8,377 nt of DNA from JAHRAH01 sp051009015 (GTDB taxonomy: Bacteria > Pseudomonadota > Gammaproteobacteria > Tethybacterales > Persebacteraceae): NCBI GenBank assembly GCA_051009015.1, contig JBPCWZ010000125.1, positions 1-8,377 on the forward strand. The letters are read 5' to 3'. Position 1 is the stretch's first letter; the number at the start of each line of letters is the position of its first letter. Position numbers and translations under genes: made by a program. The notes beneath the pieces were generated by a model. That model was not told the DNA's origin, ran no database searches, and worked only from the letters and a program-made list of their open reading frames with translations. Positions 5,313 to 8,377 of the stretch are shown here, in pieces.

Positions 5313-6463
5313 CACTCAAACAAAAAAAGCCAGCCGTAGCCCAAAACAACCGCCGGTATGGCGGTATAGGCGGTCGCCAAAGCCGATGCCCTCGGCGCCA
5401 AACGCAAAGCCGGAAACAGCGCATCGCCGTCGTTGGATATCGCATTGGCAAGTTGCGCCGAAAAGGGCACCGCGCCATTAAGATACAAAGTCGTCACCAC
5501 AATCTGCGGGCCGCAACCGGGCACAAAACCGACAATCACCGCCATCAAAGGCACGGCATAACGCCATGTATCAAACAGCGATGCCAAATCAAAACCGGCA
5601 ACGCCCGCCAGCAACTCATAACCGACAAAACCGCACAACACCCAAAAGGTAATAAAGTTTGTCATGTCCGCAACGCGGCGGGCAAGCGGGCGGCATTGGG
5701 ATATGGACATGCGGATATCCGACAGCGGATTCAACAGCCACATCAAAATGGCAAAAAGCGCCGCGGCAATGCCAAAAGGCGTCACCCAATCCGCGCCGCC
5801 AATGCTCCAAACGGCGGCAATATCCACCTGAAAAGCAATAGCCAAAGCGCAAACCGCACCCGGCACAAACAAAAACATCCACAACTTGTAAAAAGGTTCC
5901 AGTAGCGGATTTTCTTCAATATCCTCCTCCCGCGCTTCATAATCATCAACGCGCGCGCGCATAAAATCGCGCCCGTGATAACAATCCACCGCATAGCCGA
6001 AAGCAATGCCGACGACATAACACAAGCCGAAAATAACAAGCGCATCAAAAGGCGATTTGGCAAGCAGCAAAAAAGCCGCATCGCCCATCGTCGCCGTCAA
6101 AACCGCAACAACCCCGCCGAAACTGATATAACCGCGGATATATTGAGTCATTACCACAATAGCCCCGCCGCAGCCGGGAATCGCCCCGAGTGTTGCGGCG
6201 ATGACAATTTGCCAGCGGGGGTTTTCGCGCAGGATGTCGGATATGCGCCTGCGCCGCACGCGTTCAAAAAGAATCGTGCCGAGCAAAGTCGCGGCGACAA
6301 AAACACTTACCTGAAAATACGCATCGGCGAGCGAGCGCAAAACCGCCTCGCGCGTGGCTTCCGCCAGCAAAAGGGCGACGAGCGCCAAACCCGCCAAAGG
6401 TTTGGCAACCGTCATATTGGCGGCGATTTGCCCGATGCCGCGCTTGATGACAACCGTATTCAT
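5312..6463 (-). CDS. ArsP_2-like putative 10-TM metal/metalloid permease
   Basis: A 383-aa polytopic inner-membrane protein. It resembles, from memory, the family described as putative 10-TM heavy-metal exporters (ArsP_2), also annotated as a putative manganese transporter; the true substrate is not established. It has two homologous halves. GAIPGCGGAIVV (93-104) recurs as GFVPGCGPQIVV (312-323), each followed by T-x-Y-x2-G, and later GDAAF (128-132) versus GDALF (346-350). The two PGCG loops are probably the pore or metal site. A charged cytoplasmic linker (about 162-190, rich in D, E and R) separates the halves. ATG 6463 follows a TATAAT box by 14 bases and has no Shine-Dalgarno. The stop overlaps fdx as TGATG, tying its expression to Fe-S assembly genes. 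Substrate could be manganese, iron or another metal. Confidence 0.8.
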   Translation of the reverse strand: MNTVVIKRGIGQIAANMTVAKPLAGLALVALLLAEATREAVLRSLADAYFQVSVFVAATLLGTILFERVRRRRISDILRENPRWQIVIAATLGAIPGCGGAIVVMTQYIRGYISFGGVVAVLTATMGDAAFLLLAKSPFDALVIFGLCYVVGIAFGYAVDCYHGRDFMRARVDDYEAREEDIEENPLLEPFYKLWMFLFVPGAVCALAIAFQVDIAAVWSIGGADWVTPFGIAAALFAILMWLLNPLSDIRMSISQCRPLARRVADMTNFITFWVLCGFVGYELLAGVAGFDLASLFDTWRYAVPLMAVIVGFVPGCGPQIVVTTLYLNGAVPFSAQLANAISNDGDALFPALRLAPRASALATAYTAIPAVVLGYGWLFLFE

Positions 6464-6477
6464 TGGTGCAGGGGCGG

Positions 6478-6483
6478 ATTATA
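6478..6483 (-). promoter_or_regulatory. -10 box of the leftward operon (permease to hisH)
   Basis: A perfect TATAAT on the minus strand, ending 14 bases before the permease ATG. The predicted start near 6471 would leave an 8-9 nt leader with no Shine-Dalgarno. No consensus -35 is seen at 17-bp spacing (GCCATT). Confidence 0.45.
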
Positions 6484-6497
6484 ACACAGCGCAGGGT

Positions 6498-6503
6498 TAT
6501 AAT
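6498..6503 (+). promoter_or_regulatory. -10 box of the rightward gene pair
   Basis: A perfect TATAAT on the plus strand, ending 8 bases before ATG 6512. The predicted start near 6510 makes the transcript leaderless or nearly so. No consensus -35 is seen at 16-17 bp spacing. Confidence 0.45.
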
Positions 6504-6511
6504 GGCGGCAA

Positions 6512-7027
6512 ATGGGGGGGATTGTGTATTTTTTGCCGGTGCGCGGGCATTTGGGGCGGGCGGAGTTGATGGCGGCTTTTTCCGCGCAAAACGGCAAAAC
6601 GGAATTGATAACGGCAAAAACGGCGGCGGATATCAAAGAACAAAATGCGCCAATGGCGGCGGTTGTCGTCATTCTCACTTATGCCGATATGGACATTATT
6701 GCGGCGCGGGAGTTGTTGAATGCCCTGCCCGCTTGCGGCGGCGGTGTTTTTTGCCTTGTTGTGCAAGTGCCGGAGGGCGCGCCTTTTTTGCCAAAACTCC
6801 GCGAGCGGGCGAATGCGCTGCAAAATGATAAAAATCCGGTTGTAATAATGGAAATGCCCGCCGCCTTGCGGCAATATGACGAAGCGGCGAAAACACTGCG
6901 GGAGATGATAAGCGATAATAATAGTGATAACATTAGCGCCGATGACGAAAGCCCCGCAAGTGCATACAATCAAACACCCGAAGCCGCCGTCCGTTCGGCG
7001 CATCTGGCGGTAAAGGATTTGTTATGA
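6512..7027 (+). CDS. Hypothetical protein, 171 aa, coupled to a beta-hydroxyacid dehydrogenase
   Basis: I do not recognise this protein. It has no signal peptide or clear membrane helix. The first 120 residues alternate hydrophobic strands with helices, for example VYFLPV (5-10), AVVVILTYADMD (50-61), GVFCLVVQVPEG (78-89) and NPVVIMEMP (108-116), suggesting a compact alpha/beta fold. About residues 130-155 are an Asn/Ser/Asp-rich, probably disordered linker, and the last 15 form a helix. ATG 6512 is followed by seven Gs (6514-6520) and has no Shine-Dalgarno; it sits 8 bases past a TATAAT box. GTG 6524 is an in-frame alternative start. The stop overlaps the next gene as ATGA, so the two are very likely co-translated and may work together. 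Existence as a gene is supported by this overlap and by position after a promoter, not by homology. Confidence 0.75.
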   Translation: MGGIVYFLPVRGHLGRAELMAAFSAQNGKTELITAKTAADIKEQNAPMAAVVVILTYADMDIIAARELLNALPACGGGVFCLVVQVPEGAPFLPKLRERANALQNDKNPVVIMEMPAALRQYDEAAKTLREMISDNNSDNISADDESPASAYNQTPEAAVRSAHLAVKDLL

Positions 7028-7932
7028 CTAATCAATTGCTATCGCCGGAGTCGGCGGTTGTCGGTTATGTCGGGCTTGGCATAATGGGCTTGCCGGCGGC
7101 GCGCAACTTGCTGAAAGCGGGTTATCAAGTTTGCGCATGGGCGCGGCGCAAAGAATCGCTGACGCCGTTTTTGCAAAGCGGCGGGAATGCCAAAGTTGCC
7201 GAAGATTTGCCATCTTTGGCGGCGCAATGCGATGCGGTTATTACCAATGTATCCGACACGCCCGATGTGCGCGAGGTTTTGCTCGGCGGCGAAGACGGCG
7301 GCGGCATTATAAACGGCATCAAAAGCGGCGCGATAGTCATAGATATGAGCACAATATCCCCGGCGGAAACGACAAAGATGGCGGAATGTTTTGCCGCCAA
7401 AGGCGCGACAATGCTGGATGCGCCGGTATCCGGCGGCGAAAAAGGCGCGATAGACGGCACGCTGACTTTTATGGTCGGCGGCGGCGAAGATGCGTTTGCG
7501 CGGGCGATGCCGGTTTTTGAGGCAATGGGAAAGACCATAACCCGCATCGGCGAAAGCGGCGCGGGACAAACGGCAAAAGCATGCAACCAAATCATCATCG
7601 GCGCGACAATATCCGGCGTTGCCGAAGCATTTGCTCTGGCGCGGGCATCGGGGGCGAATTTATCCAAAATCCGCGCCGCTTTACTGGGCGGTTTTGCCGG
7701 CAGCCGCGTTTTGGAATTGCACGGCGAGAGAATGATAAAAGCCGACTACGCCCCCGGCTTCAAAGCGGCACTGCACGACAAAGACATCGGTTTGGCGCTA
7801 TCGGCTGCATCATCATCAGACATTCGTTTGCCCAGCGCCGAGTTATTCGCCGCCCGCCTGAAACGATTAATCAAAAACGGCGGCGCCGAAAAAGATTCCT
7901 CCGCCATAGCCGAAGTGCTTGACGAAGAATAA
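7024..7932 (+). CDS. Beta-hydroxyacid dehydrogenase (3-hydroxyisobutyrate dehydrogenase / tartronate semialdehyde reductase family)
   Basis: A 302-aa NAD(P)-dependent oxidoreductase of the beta-HAD family, which interconverts short beta-hydroxyacids and semialdehydes. The Rossmann loop is GLGIMG (17-22). The substrate signature is DAPVSGGEKGAIDGTL (132-147). The catalytic lysine is Lys185 in GQTAKACNQ, with Asn188 also conserved. FKAALHDKDIGLAL (246-259) is the usual C-terminal motif. After the second strand the sequence is WARRKE (39-44), with no acidic residue to hold the ribose hydroxyls and Arg41 in the NADPH-type position, so NADP(H) use is likely by inference. The substrate cannot be read from the sequence. 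ATG 7024 has AAAGGA at 7012-7017, 6 bases upstream, and overlaps the stop of the hypothetical gene. The stop TAA is at 7930-7932. Palindromic repeats follow. Confidence 0.93.
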   Translation: MTNQLLSPESAVVGYVGLGIMGLPAARNLLKAGYQVCAWARRKESLTPFLQSGGNAKVAEDLPSLAAQCDAVITNVSDTPDVREVLLGGEDGGGIINGIKSGAIVIDMSTISPAETTKMAECFAAKGATMLDAPVSGGEKGAIDGTLTFMVGGGEDAFARAMPVFEAMGKTITRIGESGAGQTAKACNQIIIGATISGVAEAFALARASGANLSKIRAALLGGFAGSRVLELHGERMIKADYAPGFKAALHDKDIGLALSAASSSDIRLPSAELFAARLKRLIKNGGAEKDSSAIAEVLDEE

Positions 7933-7945
7933 CATTCCCCCCGCC

Positions 7946-7965
7946 ATTCCCGCCAAAGCGGGAAT
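7946..7965. repeat. Palindromic intergenic repeat (dRS3/REP-like), copy 2
   Basis: ATTCCCGC (7946-7953) with GCGGGAAT (7958-7965) around the loop CAAA. It lacks the GTC and CTCC flanks of the other copies, so it is a core only. It begins 14 bases past the dehydrogenase stop and could act as a transcript end or mRNA-stabilising hairpin. Confidence 0.75.
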
Positions 7966-7976
7966 ACATAAAACGC

Positions 7977-8004
7977 CGTCATTCCCGCGCAAGCGGGAAT
8001 CTCC
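7977..8004 (+). repeat. Palindromic intergenic repeat (dRS3/REP-like), copy 3
   Basis: ATTCCCGC (7981-7988) with GCGGGAAT (7993-8000), loop GCAA, flanked by CGTC and CTCC. The 28-nt unit matches copy 1 (minus strand) at all positions but two in the loop. It lies between two convergent genes and could serve as a terminator hairpin for either, though no T-tract follows. Confidence 0.8.
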
Positions 8005-8010
8005 TAATTG

Positions 8011-8377
8011 CTATAAGCGAATTCGCAACTCGTATTTTATGGCGTAGCCGTTGCCGGCTGCTATGCCAAATCTGTGTTGGTTTTTGGCGTTGATGTCAAG
8101 GGCTATTATCGCATTGCGGTAGGAATCCACTCCGGCGAAAAAGCGGGTTTCGTCGTTTATCGGGCGGATAATGCCAAAGCGGTAGGTGTCCAGGAAAACC
8201 GCGCCGTCCTGCTTTGATGGCAGATGCACATAATCCGTGCGCAGTGCATAACCGCCCATATCATAAGTGAAACCCGCCGCCCTGTCGTTGCCGTTGTGCC
8301 GCCCCGAAAAGGCAAAGCGGCTTTCGCCGATGCCGATGCCCCGATGGAAAGTATCCGCCATCGCCGCATGCAAAACA
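8011..8377 (-). CDS. C-terminal part of a probable beta-barrel outer-membrane protein (partial)
   Basis: The frame is open from the right window edge to a TAG at 8013-8011, giving 121 residues; the start lies outside the window. I recognise no named family. The sequence is a series of short amphipathic stretches with aromatic residues, for example SRFAFSGRHN, AAGFTYDMGG, YALRTDYVHL, AVFLDTYRFGIIRP, TRFFAGVDSY and YAIKYELRIRL. These are separated by Gly/Asn/Asp turns, the pattern of transmembrane beta-strands in porins or autotransporter barrels. It ends in Leu instead of the usual terminal Phe, so the outer-membrane call is an inference. It converges on the dehydrogenase across 78 bases of palindromic repeats. 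Confidence 0.55.
   Translation of the reverse strand, partial: VLHAAMADTFHRGIGIGESRFAFSGRHNGNDRAAGFTYDMGGYALRTDYVHLPSKQDGAVFLDTYRFGIIRPINDETRFFAGVDSYRNAIIALDINAKNQHRFGIAAGNGYAIKYELRIRL

Larger units (their letters stand above)
6478..6503. repeat. Inverted repeat spanning the divergent promoters
   Basis: Perfect 8-bp arms ATTATAAC (6478-6485) and GTTATAAT (6496-6503) with a 10-bp centre, so arm centres are 18 bp apart. Each arm contains the -10 box of one of the two divergent promoters. It could be an operator for a dimeric regulator or simply two symmetric -10 boxes. Confidence 0.6.

Noticed and set aside
5975..6484. Plus-strand open frame of 169 codons opposite the permease
   Set aside because: Antisense to a conserved membrane protein; the translation is rich in Arg, Asn and Gln with no recognisable motif.

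Overview
The window looks like chromosomal DNA of a proteobacterium, most plausibly gamma- or betaproteobacterial. The evidence is an ISC-type ferredoxin followed by iscX, a pilD-coaE pair, a monofunctional hisB, and dispersed ATTCCCGC/GCGGGAAT palindromes of the kind common in Proteobacteria (compare Neisseria dRS3). No marker fixes the genus. Coding is dense, with many ATGA and TGATG overlaps.

Layout. The window opens (1-1286, minus) with most of a beta-class DNA methyltransferase carrying a C-terminal HNH domain; it runs off the left edge. Bases 1287-1653 hold no protein gene. Read on the minus strand they contain palindromic repeats, a likely intrinsic terminator for the upstream operon, an extended -10 promoter, and a 118-nt sequence that folds into a closed multi-stem RNA whose predicted 5' end coincides with the predicted transcription start. 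That RNA, or structured leader of the methyltransferase mRNA, is the most interesting unexplained element here.

Bases 1654-6463 form one minus-strand gene string. In transcription order it is: an ArsP_2-like metal/metalloid permease, fdx, iscX, a small lone DNA-binding-like protein, pilD (prepilin peptidase), coaE (dephospho-CoA kinase), hisB and hisH. Permease-fdx, fdx-iscX, pilD-coaE and coaE-hisB touch or overlap, and hisB-hisH are 7 bases apart. The string mixes Fe-S assembly, type IV pilus processing, CoA synthesis and histidine synthesis, so it looks like a merged housekeeping operon rather than one pathway.

A 48-bp divergent promoter region (6464-6511) holds two perfect TATAAT boxes arranged as an inverted repeat. 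It separates the operon from a plus-strand pair: an unrecognised 171-aa protein (6512-7027) translationally coupled to a beta-hydroxyacid dehydrogenase (7024-7932). Two more palindromic repeats lie between that pair and a convergent minus-strand gene at the right edge (8011-8377, partial), which looks like the C-terminal end of a beta-barrel outer-membrane protein.

I saw no tRNA, rRNA, CRISPR array, transposase or complete mobile element.
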